Assembly: GCF_015999245.1 (NCBI RefSeq)
Contig: NZ_JAEAMR010000010.1
Span: 697,913-761,912, forward strand
Length of the DNA: 64,000 nt
Source of the DNA: Streptomyces sp. AV19
Lineage (GTDB): Bacteria; Actinomycetota; Actinomycetes; Streptomycetales; Streptomycetaceae
Reading direction: 5' to 3'
The notes under the pieces were generated by a model, which worked only from the letters and a program-made list of their open reading frames with translations, was not told where the DNA came from and searched no databases. The translations under genes were made by a program, and so were the position numbers. Shown one piece after another: positions 57,759-64,000 of this stretch (position 1 is the first letter of the stretch; each line of letters begins with the position of its first letter).

Positions 57759-58477
57759 TGCCGTCGAGCTGGCGCCCGCGAGAACGAGGGGTTCACATGC
57801 CCAATGAGGGGTGGAAAAGGAACTCAGCCAACGCCCCGGTAGTGCTGTTCGACTTCGACGGCACCTTGATCCAGCGGCAGGAGGTGTTCGCGAAGTGGGC
57901 AGCCGAGTTCGCCGAGAAGCACGGCGTTCCGCTGGCCTGGCTGCTGGAGGCTGATGCCCGGTGCGCCCCAGGGCGAATGGAATTCTTCGAACGGGTCAAG
58001 TCGAGGTTCGGTATGCAGCCGACCGTCGCGGAACTCAATGCGCAGTACCGGCAGCGCATGTCAGAACTGATCACCCTTGATCGGCAAGTACACGCGATGC
58101 TCGCCGACCTGCGGGAGAGTGGCTGGCGTCTGGGGGTGGTCACCAACGGTACGGCTGACAGGCAGACTGCGAAGCTCGTCAAGGCGGGCCTGTACGACCT
58201 GGTCGATGCCGTGGTTGTCGCCGGCGTGGTAGGCGTGTGGAAACCGGATGCACGGATCTTCCGCCACGCCACTGCAAGGCTCGGTGTCCAGCCCGGCCCG
58301 CATGTGGTGATGGTCGGCGACAGCCTCGAACAGGATGTCGCAGGTGCCCGCATCGCTGGATTGTCCACGGTGTGGGTCTCTCACGACCGCCTGCTACCAC
58401 GCCCAGGCCCGCGTCCCCGGCACACGATCCGCACGGTCACCGAGGCCGGCGAGCTTCTGCGCGACATCGTCAGCTAG
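57758..58477 (+). CDS. HAD family phosphatase
   Basis: 239 residues. FDFDGTLIQRQEVF (motif I, nucleophile Asp32), VVTNGTADRQ (motif II), KPDARIF (motif III Lys) and VGDSLEQDV (motif IV) are those of the HAD-IA phosphoglycolate-phosphatase-like group. The ATG at 57758 overlaps the upstream stop (TGATG); ATG 57797 with GAGGGG before it is an alternative that trims 13 residues. Last gene of the Nudix-HemC-HAD operon. Confidence 0.87.
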   Translation: MPSSWRPRERGVHMPNEGWKRNSANAPVVLFDFDGTLIQRQEVFAKWAAEFAEKHGVPLAWLLEADARCAPGRMEFFERVKSRFGMQPTVAELNAQYRQRMSELITLDRQVHAMLADLRESGWRLGVVTNGTADRQTAKLVKAGLYDLVDAVVVAGVVGVWKPDARIFRHATARLGVQPGPHVVMVGDSLEQDVAGARIAGLSTVWVSHDRLLPRPGPRPRHTIRTVTEAGELLRDIVS

Positions 58478-58507
58478 GGAGCGAACTCAGGCCCCTAGAC
58501 TCTCCGC

Positions 58508-58844
58508 ACGGCCCAGAAGATCATCACCATCTACACCGACGACCTGACTGGAGAGGAGACGCGGGAGGCGCAGACGCACACCTTCTTCATCGACGGAGTC
58601 GCCTACGAAATCGACCTCGCCCCGGATAGCTACGAGCAGATGCTTCAGGCATTCGGTCCCGTTTGTAAATGCTGCTCGCAAGCAGGGCAGGGGAAAGAAG
58701 ACGGGTCGGGCAACGGCTCCTCGCCCGAGCTAGGACACTGCTGCTATCCGGGCCTGGGCGAAGGAGAATGGGTACTCGGTCAACGATCGCGGCCGGATGC
58801 CGGCAGAGATTCGCGAAGCCTATGCGAAGGCCACGGCGAACTAG
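58508..58844 (+). pseudogene. lsr2: Decayed lsr2 gene
   Basis: The reading AQKIITIYTDDLTGEETREAQ…FIDGVAYEIDLAPDSYEQMLQAFGP matches the Lsr2 N-terminal dimerisation domain, and DTAAIRAWAKENGYSVND RGRMPAEIREAYAKATAN the C-terminal DNA-binding domain. But the start is ACG at 58508 with an in-frame stop just before it, a +1 shift occurs near 58660, and TAG interrupts at 58731-58733. It cannot make Lsr2. Lsr2 is a xenogeneic silencer, so the element once brought its own. Confidence 0.85.
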
Positions 58845-58864
58845 CGACTACTGAAAGAAACATC

Positions 58865-58893
58865 AGAGCGTCCCTCTTTGTGGGGGCCGCTCT
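58865..58893 (+). terminator. Hairpin after the lsr2 remnant
   Basis: AGAGCG (58865-58870) pairs with CGCTCT (58888-58893), with an inner CCC/GGG stem and CTCTTTGTGG loop region, then TTGTG. It resembles the terminator downstream of other lsr2 genes. Confidence 0.6.
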
Positions 58894-58992
58894 TGTGTAT
58901 AGAGGACCCCCTACACAGTAGATGTCGGTGTCCTTTGGCCGTTTCCTGGACGCCGAGGAGCGGAAGAGTGCCGAAGGTCACGGGTCAGCCCT

Positions 58993-59008
58993 TCGATTAA
59001 TTCATTCA
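58993..59008. repeat. AT-rich 16-bp repeat, right copy
   Basis: TCGATTAATTCATTCA, identical to 50480-50495 about 8.5 kb away in the same orientation. Confidence 0.65.
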
Positions 59009-59216
59009 TGCGTCCGTCGCAGCGGAAACGGCGCGCCTGGCCGGCCTGCGCCACACTGTGATACCCCGTGCCGGCCTGCGCTCCCCCCTTGGTTCGCCGT
59101 ACGAGCGGCGCCGGCGGGGCGAGCTGAACCTTCATACCCGTACATGGCCGGAGAACGGGCCCCGCGGCGGGTCCTGAATGAAAGAATGTGGGCATTACCC
59201 CCGGGCGTAAGTGCTG

Positions 59217-59273
59217 AATGAATTAATAAATGAGTGAGCGGGATCACGCCTCGGGAATTAATTCATTAATTCA
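59217..59273. repeat. AATTAATTCATT cluster
   Basis: AATGAATTAAT at 59217-59227 is the reverse complement of the motif; ATTAATTCATT at 59257-59267 runs directly into ATTAATTCA (59265-59273). Confidence 0.65.
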
Positions 59274-59392
59274 CGTCGAAATACCCAAGGGAGACGTATG
59301 TCACTCGGTTGGATCTTGACGCGGCTGGCTTGTTAATCTTATTTAGCGCGTGCGCGCGCATTCCCTCTAAGAAATCAATAAAAAATGAGAGA

Positions 59393-59408
59393 TGTGACCC
59401 ACGTCACG
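59393..59408. promoter_or_regulatory. CRP-like palindrome
   Basis: TGTGA-CCCACG-TCACG fits the TGTGA-N6-TCACA cAMP-receptor-protein pattern with one end mismatch, inside the gene-free stretch. Streptomyces Crp uses a similar palindrome. No adjacent gene start is seen, so the role is uncertain. Confidence 0.4.
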
Positions 59409-59719
59409 CCCCCCAAAGTTGACCAGTAACCTCGACCTGCGTAATGTTCTGGGTGTCGGAAAGAGCAAGACTCCGACAGGGCCAGGAACCACGGCCCAGA
59501 TAGACCGCAGTGGTTCAGCCGCATAGACCGCGTAGGACTCGCTCCTAAAGGGTCGCAGCCGCTAGTGTCGCGTGATCCATGTGGTGTCACTTGAGGCTGG
59601 TCGGCTCGTTGAGCCGGCTCAGCCCGGTGAACGGGGCTATCCAGGACGGCTCCGACGCCGTGATCACACCAGCCACACCAAGATCATCTCACCCGTGACC
59701 AGCAGTTACGGGACAACCC

Positions 59720-61519
59720 TTAGGCAGCCATTTCAAGATCCTTTGGCTTCGGTGGAGGCGCCACCCACAGCGGCCACACCGTGCACTTCGTCTCCGGGTC
59801 TCGACCACGGTGGACCCGAACCTCACGGATCAGAGCCCGCAGGATCAGCCGCTGATCTCCCGGCTCAGCCACCGCGTACACTTCCATCGCCGAGGCGACT
59901 GCCGCCGCCTCCGGCCTGGCGATGATCTTCGGCCTCTCCTTGATCTTCTTCTCCAGAAGAGCGCTCTCCTCGCGGAGAGCGCTCTTCTGCGTTTCGTACT
60001 CTGCGCGCCTCCGCCGAGCGGCCTCCTTGCTGATCGTCTCCTCCAGCACGGAGTCGGTGAGCTTGTCCTCCTTCTGGCGGATCGCGGCCAGGGCCACCTT
60101 GATCTCTTCCAGCCGCTTCAGCTCGTCCGAGACCGTAGTGCTGCCCTTGGCCTGGACCGCAGCCATCCGCACAGGCAGGCTCTCTGCCCCGGCCGGATCG
60201 CTGGCCACCTGCTGGCTGAGGAACGCCAGGACTGCTCGCTCCGCCGTTTCGAGAGTGACGTACACACCTCCGCCGGGGCAGTCCTTGAATTTCATGTGCC
60301 TCGTGCACCGGAAGAGCACGTCACCGGGATGCGGCTTCCCGTCCACCCATGGCTTCTGCTGCTTCTTCGCTCGAAGCATCGAGTGCATGCCGTACCCGCA
60401 CCCCGAGCAGGTGAGCACCCCGGACACCTGGTACTTGGCCGCGTGGCTGTGCCCCTTGTCGTCGTGGTCCTTGCCCTTGAGACGCCTTTCGACGTACGCG
60501 TCCCAGATGCGCTCGCACTCGACTTCGTCTTCGAAGACGGCCTGGTGCTTGCCCCGGTAGTACAGGTACGCGGTGATGTCGCGATGCGCACTCTTCCGCT
60601 TCGTCTTGGTGGTCCCGTCCTCACGGGTGATCACCGTGTACAGCTCCTCGGGCAGCGAGTACCGGACGAAGCCGAGCCCGAAGCCGGTGTCCAAGATCGA
60701 ATAGAGGTCCCCGGCATCGATCTCGCGACCGGTCCAGTTCACGATCCCCTTCATGCGCAGCCAGAGAACCATGCTGCGCACGGAGACGCCGGCCACGTAG
60801 TCCAGGTAGAGCCTGGCCAAGATCGGGCCCGTCAGGGGGTCGATCTTGAGGATGCCTTCCTTGCACTTCGGGCACTTGTCCATCGGCTTGCCCGGCTCGG
60901 GCGGAGGGCAGGTATCGCAGCGGTAGTACCCAAACTTGCCGCGTGCCGCCGAGCCATGTGGAAGACCGTGGTTCTTCCGGCGCTCGATGGTCGCCTTCCA
61001 CATGTCCGACTTCTGGTTGGACTCCAGCTCGGCGATGTTGAGCATCTGAGCGATGGCGAAGCGACCGATGGTCGTCTTGCCGTCGAAGTCTTCGTGCGCG
61101 GCCCGGACCTCGATGCCGTAGGCAAGGAGGTCGTCCAGGTGCTGAAGGGACTCCTTGAGGTTCCGGCCGAAGCGCGACCAGATCCACAAGATCAGCACGT
61201 CGAACTCTTTGTTCCGGGCCATCTCCTTGATCTGGTTGATGGCCCGGTCTTCGAACTCCCGACCGGACTCTCCGAGGTCCATGATCGGTTCGAGGGTTAC
61301 CTCGATATCGTTCGCATCCGCAAGCTTCTGTGCATGCCCGATCTGAAGCTCCGGGCTGATCATGTCGGCCCTGGCGGTGGAGACGCGGACGTAGATGATC
61401 CCGCGCTTCTTGCGTTTAAAGGTCTCGGGGATGCTCTCGTCCTGCGCGGGGCGCAGGCGTATGGGGGCTGGAGCAGGGGCCATGATGTGCACGTCCTCGA
61501 ACGTAGGTGCCGTTTGCAC
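59720..61519 (-). CDS. int: Large serine recombinase (integrase)
   Basis: 599 residues. The resolvase catalytic domain has GIIYVRVSTARADMISPELQIGHAQKLADANDI with nucleophile Ser47 and ILWIWSRFGRN. The recombinase domain follows from about 180. A Cys-rich CDTCPPPEPGKPMDKCPKC insert (about 208-226) precedes the usual zinc beta-ribbon (CSGCGYGM … CTRHMKFKDC, about 386-420), and a coiled coil (LKRLEEIKVALAAIRQKEDKL … ALREESALLEKKIKE) precedes the C-terminus. GTG 61519 with GGAG 6 nt upstream is preferred over ATG 61483. It sits 57 bp inside attR and is in the same orientation as the host uraA fragment. Confidence 0.94.
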   Translation of the reverse strand: MQTAPTFEDVHIMAPAPAPIRLRPAQDESIPETFKRKKRGIIYVRVSTARADMISPELQIGHAQKLADANDIEVTLEPIMDLGESGREFEDRAINQIKEMARNKEFDVLILWIWSRFGRNLKESLQHLDDLLAYGIEVRAAHEDFDGKTTIGRFAIAQMLNIAELESNQKSDMWKATIERRKNHGLPHGSAARGKFGYYRCDTCPPPEPGKPMDKCPKCKEGILKIDPLTGPILARLYLDYVAGVSVRSMVLWLRMKGIVNWTGREIDAGDLYSILDTGFGLGFVRYSLPEELYTVITREDGTTKTKRKSAHRDITAYLYYRGKHQAVFEDEVECERIWDAYVERRLKGKDHDDKGHSHAAKYQVSGVLTCSGCGYGMHSMLRAKKQQKPWVDGKPHPGDVLFRCTRHMKFKDCPGGGVYVTLETAERAVLAFLSQQVASDPAGAESLPVRMAAVQAKGSTTVSDELKRLEEIKVALAAIRQKEDKLTDSVLEETISKEAARRRRAEYETQKSALREESALLEKKIKERPKIIARPEAAAVASAMEVYAVAEPGDQRLILRALIREVRVHRGRDPETKCTVWPLWVAPPPKPKDLEMAA

Positions 61520-61561
61520 CCGCAGCTCCGGGACGAAAGTCCTCTACCCCAGGGACGGAGG

Positions 61562-61732
61562 TCAGTAATGCACTCCCGGAGCGACGAACGACGCCCCGAA
61601 CATGGCGACCACGTGCTGTGCGCCGAGACCCGCGGTCCGGGGCCAGGAAAGCCGTTCGTCCGGCCTGACGACCGCCCCGGGTGCGGGAGTGCGCCCGTCG
61701 CCGTGCAGGGTCCAGCGCACGCCGAGGCCCAT
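61562..61732 (-). pseudogene. uraA: Uracil permease gene, 5' fragment
   Basis: Encodes 56 residues: the first 52 (MGLGVRWTLHGDG… to HVVAMFGASFVAP) are the N-terminus of the host permease, then four codons from the element and TGA. The ATG at 61732 has GGAG 8 nt upstream. Transcription from the uraA promoter runs on into the integrase gene 43 bp downstream. Confidence 0.92.
61576..61580. other. attR core
   Basis: CCGGA between element side (…AATGCACTC) and host side (GCGACGAACGACGCC). See the attL entry for the reconstruction of attB and attP. Confidence 0.75.
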
Positions 61733-61950
61733 GACTGCTCCAAATGTGCTCGATGTGGTGATCCGAATCATGTTAAGCGGGCGTGAGGAGTGCCCCGTAC
61801 GACGTCTCGGCCCGGCGCGGTGCGGGAGGGGCTGCTGCGATCGGCGCAATTAACACCTCGTAAGGCTGTATGCCCGGTCGCCCCGGCTGATCCCCGGTCG
61901 GTGAGAGGTAAGCGTGAGTTGTCCGATTTCCTGCAAACCAGGAGACATAC

Positions 61951-62667
61951 ATGCGTAAGCTCGTCGGCCGCTCAGCGGTCGCCGCGGTTCTCGCCGCGGG
62001 CGTCATCGTTCCGGCTGCCGGGGCGGCCATGGCCGCGCCCCAGTCCCCGTCCGTGCCGAAGGCGGTGAGCTGGGACGACGACCACGGCCGTGACCGCGAC
62101 CGCGACCGGGACCGTGACAAGGGCCGTGACCGCGACAAGGGCCGTGACAGGGACAAGGGCCGCGACCGTGACCGCGACCGGGACTGCGACAAGGGCCGCC
62201 ACCACCGCGACCGTGACCGGGACTGCGACCGCGACCGCTGGCGCGACCGGGACTGCGACCGTGGCGGCTGGGGTCACCACGGCGGCTGGGACCGGGACTG
62301 CGACCGCGGTGGCTGGGGCCACGGCGGCCACGGCGGTTGGGGCCACGGTGGCTGGGGCCACATCAACATCTGGTCCGGAGGCTGGGGCGGTTGGGGCCAC
62401 GGTGGCGGCCACCACCGTGGTGGCTGGGACCGGGACTGCGACCGTGGCGGCTGGGGTCACCACGGTGGCTGGGGCCGTGACGACTGCGACGGCGGCTGGA
62501 AGCACCGCGGTCGCGACTGCGACGGCTGGAACGACGGCTGGGGCCACGGCGGCCACGGCGGCCACGGTGGCTGGGGCCACGGTGGAGGCTGGGGTCACGG
62601 CGGTGGCTGGGGTCACGGCGGCGGGCACTGCCGCAACTCCTTCAACCTGCTGGGCATCAGCCTCTGA
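61951..62667 (+). CDS. Secreted low-complexity Asp/Arg and Gly/His/Trp repeat protein
   Basis: 238 residues. A Sec signal peptide (MRKLVGRSAVAAVLAAGVIVPAAGAAMA, cleavage near residue 28) precedes an Asp-Arg-rich tract of RDRDKG repeats (about 45-95), then HGGWGHGG-type repeats with interspersed DRDCDRGG units that place about nine cysteines and many histidines. The C-terminus ends HCRNSFNLLGISL. I recognise no domain. Metal binding, cell-wall or surface association is possible from the His/Asp/Cys content. ATG has AGGAGA upstream. It is divergent from the host uraA fragment. Confidence 0.72.
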   Translation: MRKLVGRSAVAAVLAAGVIVPAAGAAMAAPQSPSVPKAVSWDDDHGRDRDRDRDRDKGRDRDKGRDRDKGRDRDRDRDCDKGRHHRDRDRDCDRDRWRDRDCDRGGWGHHGGWDRDCDRGGWGHGGHGGWGHGGWGHINIWSGGWGGWGHGGGHHRGGWDRDCDRGGWGHHGGWGRDDCDGGWKHRGRDCDGWNDGWGHGGHGGHGGWGHGGGWGHGGGWGHGGGHCRNSFNLLGISL

Positions 62668-62697
62668 TCCCACGCTCGCCCTCTGACGTCCCCCCTT

Positions 62698-62746
62698 CCA
62701 CCGCGGGCCGTGCGACCGGAACTCCCGGTCCCGCGGCCCGCGGTGG
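62698..62746. terminator. Bidirectional hairpin between the secreted protein and MFS genes
   Basis: CCACCGCGGGCCG (62698-62710) pairs perfectly with 62734-62746, and ACCGG/CCGGT form an inner stem. The two genes are convergent. Confidence 0.85.
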
Positions 62747-62753
62747 CGTGCGG

Positions 62754-63959
62754 TCAGCCCTTCGTCGCCGGAACGCTCCGGGAACGCCCGGCGGAACCGG
62801 CGGCCGGTACGCGCAACGCGCCCGCGGCGGCCGCCAGCAGCGCGGCCAGGACGGTCACCAGCCCGAACGAGACGGTCAGGGAGGTGGCGTCGGCGACCTG
62901 GCCGATGGCCGACGGGGCGATCAGGCCGGACGTATAGGTGATCGTCGCGACCCCGGCGATGGCCTGGCTGGGCTCGGGCCCGCTGCGGGCCGCCGCGGCG
63001 AACGCCAGCGGGACGACCACCGCGATCCCCAGGCCCAGCAGGGCGAAGCCGGCGATGGCGAGCACGGCGTGCGGGGCGGTGACCACGGCCAGGCCCCCGG
63101 CGCACGCCAGCACCCCGCCCGACCGCACGGTCCGCACCGGGCCGAACCGGCGCACCGCCGCGTCCCCGGCGAACCGGGCCACCGCCATCGCGCAGGAGAA
63201 CGCCGTGGTGCAGGCGGCCGCGAGGCCCGCCCCCGAGCCGATGACGTCCCGCAGGTAGACCGCGGACCACTCCAGGCTCGCCCCCTCGGCGAAGACCGCG
63301 CAGAACCCGACGGCCCCGATGACGAGCGCGGCGCGCGGCGGCCGGGCGAACCGTGGCGGCGGGTGCTCCTCCGCCCGGGGGCGCAGGTCCAGCACCCCGG
63401 CGCAGACGACGGCGCCCAGTACGGTCAGCACGGCGGCGGCGACGCCCAGGTGCGGCCGGGCGTCGGTGCCGGCGTGGGCCGCGAGCGTGCCCGCCGCCGA
63501 GCCGGCCAGCGCCCCGGCGCTCCACATCCCGTGCAGTCCGGACATGATCGGACGGCCGATCCGCTCCTCCGTCTCCACGCCCAGCGCGTTCATGGCGACG
63601 TCCGCCAGGCCCGACGCCGCCCCGTACGCCAGCAGTGCCGCGCAGAGCACCGGGAACGCGGGGGAGAGGGCCGGCAGCGCCAGGGACGCGCACCACAGCG
63701 CGAGCAGCAGGCGCAGTGCCGAACGGGAGCCGAGGCGGTGGGTCACCCGGCCGGCGAGCGGCATCGCCAGCGCGGCACCGATCGCCGGGAAGGCCAGGGC
63801 GATCCCCAACTCGCCCGGTTCCAGGGAGAGATGGTCCCGGATCCACGGGATGCGGGTGGCGAAGTTCCCGGTGACCGCCCCGTGGACGGCGAACACCAGG
63901 GCCACGGCCCGCCGGGCCCGGCGCGGAGCCGTCCCCTCCGTTCCTCCGGTGCCGTCCAT
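62754..63959 (-). CDS. MFS transporter
   Basis: 401 residues with about 12 hydrophobic helices in two halves. The loop after TM2 (MPLAGRVTHRLGSRSALRLLLALWC) carries the MFS G-x-x-x-D/H-R-x-G-R-type motif, and GLADVAMNALGVETEERIGRPIMSGLHGMWS is seen in transporters of the sugar/drug fucose-permease-like group. Substrate is unknown. The ATG at 63959 follows GGAGGCGGGG. The last 41 bases of the window lie upstream and show nothing else. Confidence 0.85.
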   Translation of the reverse strand: MDGTGGTEGTAPRRARRAVALVFAVHGAVTGNFATRIPWIRDHLSLEPGELGIALAFPAIGAALAMPLAGRVTHRLGSRSALRLLLALWCASLALPALSPAFPVLCAALLAYGAASGLADVAMNALGVETEERIGRPIMSGLHGMWSAGALAGSAAGTLAAHAGTDARPHLGVAAAVLTVLGAVVCAGVLDLRPRAEEHPPPRFARPPRAALVIGAVGFCAVFAEGASLEWSAVYLRDVIGSGAGLAAACTTAFSCAMAVARFAGDAAVRRFGPVRTVRSGGVLACAGGLAVVTAPHAVLAIAGFALLGLGIAVVVPLAFAAAARSGPEPSQAIAGVATITYTSGLIAPSAIGQVADATSLTVSFGLVTVLAALLAAAAGALRVPAAGSAGRSRSVPATKG

Positions 63960-64000
63960 CCCCGCCTCCCCCTGCTCCGCCCCGACGTCGCGGCCCCTGC

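Larger units (their letters stand above)
58894..59719. other. Gene-free stretch with AT-rich repeats
   Basis: No supported ORF. It holds copies of ATTAATTCATT at 58996-59006, 59217-59227 (reverse) and 59257-59267 with an overlapping partial copy to 59273. AT-rich islands follow at about 59330-59390 (including AATCAATAAAAAATGAG), and a CRP-like site at 59393-59408. An iteron-bearing replication, maintenance or control region is a reasonable guess but has no Rep gene to support it. Confidence 0.55.
50057..61580. mobile_element. 11.5-kb integrative element inserted in the uracil permease gene
   Basis: The boundaries are defined by the split uraA gene: its 3' part ends at 50061 and its 5' part resumes at 61576. 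Both junctions share CCGGA. A large serine recombinase gene lies at the right end, reading away from the attR core into the element. The element carries an intact uracil permease gene, a HTH/TPR regulator, small proteins, HemB- and HemC-like genes, Nudix and HAD genes and a decayed lsr2. Base composition is visibly less GC-biased than the flanks. No FtsK/TraB transfer protein, relaxase, Rep or phage structural gene is recognisable, so it may need help to move. Confidence 0.88.

Noticed and set aside
58640..58921. Plus-strand 93-codon frame (MLQAFGPVCKCCSQAG)
   Set aside because: It is the shifted reading of the lsr2 remnant and not an independent gene.
50057..61580. Integration at a tRNA gene, or a conjugative element of the pSAM2 type
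   Set aside because: No tRNA lies at either edge, the integrase is a serine and not a tyrosine recombinase, and no TraB/FtsK, Spd or RepSA-type gene is present.
50057..61580. Prophage
   Set aside because: No capsid, tail, terminase, holin or lysin gene is visible among the element's genes.
61360..61743. Reverse frame of 127 codons spanning attR and the integrase start
   Set aside because: It is the alternative frame of int and uraA. It would only extend the small ORF at 50413 in the circular form, and its Ser/Arg/Pro-rich content argues against coding.

Overview
The window is chromosomal DNA from a high-GC actinomycete, almost certainly a Streptomyces. It has GTG/TTG starts, purine-rich Shine-Dalgarno sites, very GC-rich third codon positions, BldD, actinobacterial integration host factor (mIHF), a GuaB1-type enzyme and the rpsD-DUF948-alaS-ruvX-mltG-aro-efp-nusB-bldD-pyr-mihF-gmk-rpoZ-coaBC-metK-priA-fmt-rsmB-rpe order of the Streptomyces core.

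Bases 1-134 contain no A or T and look like an assembly or base-calling artefact that removed the start of rarA. From 141 to about 40800 the region is conserved housekeeping DNA. It holds RarA, a DUF2470 protein behind an iron box, ribosomal protein S4, an alaS operon, a shikimate cluster (aroE, aroC, aroK, aroB, aroQ), pepP-efp-nusB, bldD with two abutting BldD boxes, a pyrimidine operon (pyrR, pyrB, pyrC, a PH-like membrane protein, carA, carB, then pyrD and pyrF) with a PyrR-type RNA site over the first Shine-Dalgarno, mihF-gmk-rpoZ, coaBC, metK, a helicase-motif-less priA, fmt, rsmB, rpe, a SorC/DeoR-like regulator and guaB1. A dispersed family of long imperfect palindromes sits in several of the intergenic gaps.

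From 40800 to 48700 the window becomes accessory. It has an APC amino-acid permease, an Lrp/AsnC regulator, an alpha/beta hydrolase, a DUF2269/MarR divergent pair, and a two-gene unit closely resembling Pseudomonas DavA and DavB (5-aminovaleramide amidohydrolase and lysine 2-monooxygenase). GCGCAA-type half-sites precede both the permease and the davAB-like pair, suggesting one amino-acid-responsive regulon.

The most interesting region is 50057-61580, an 11.5-kb integrative element inserted by a large serine integrase inside the first transmembrane segment of a uracil permease gene. The 3' part of that gene lies at 48789-50061 and its 5' part at 61562-61732. Both junctions share the 5-bp core CCGGA. 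The element carries a complete, diverged uracil permease gene whose att-equivalent site has lost the core, so it appears to replace the gene it breaks. Its other cargo is a HTH/TPR regulator, three small proteins, a HemB-like protein lacking both Schiff-base lysines, two HemC-like proteins (one near canonical, one divergent), a Nudix hydrolase, a HAD phosphatase, a decayed lsr2 gene and an 875-bp gene-free stretch with AT-rich repeats. No conjugation or replication gene is recognisable. The hem-like set around one divergent promoter with two identical-type operators is the best candidate for an undescribed pathway.

The right end carries a secreted Asp/Arg- and Gly/His/Trp-repeat protein and an MFS transporter.
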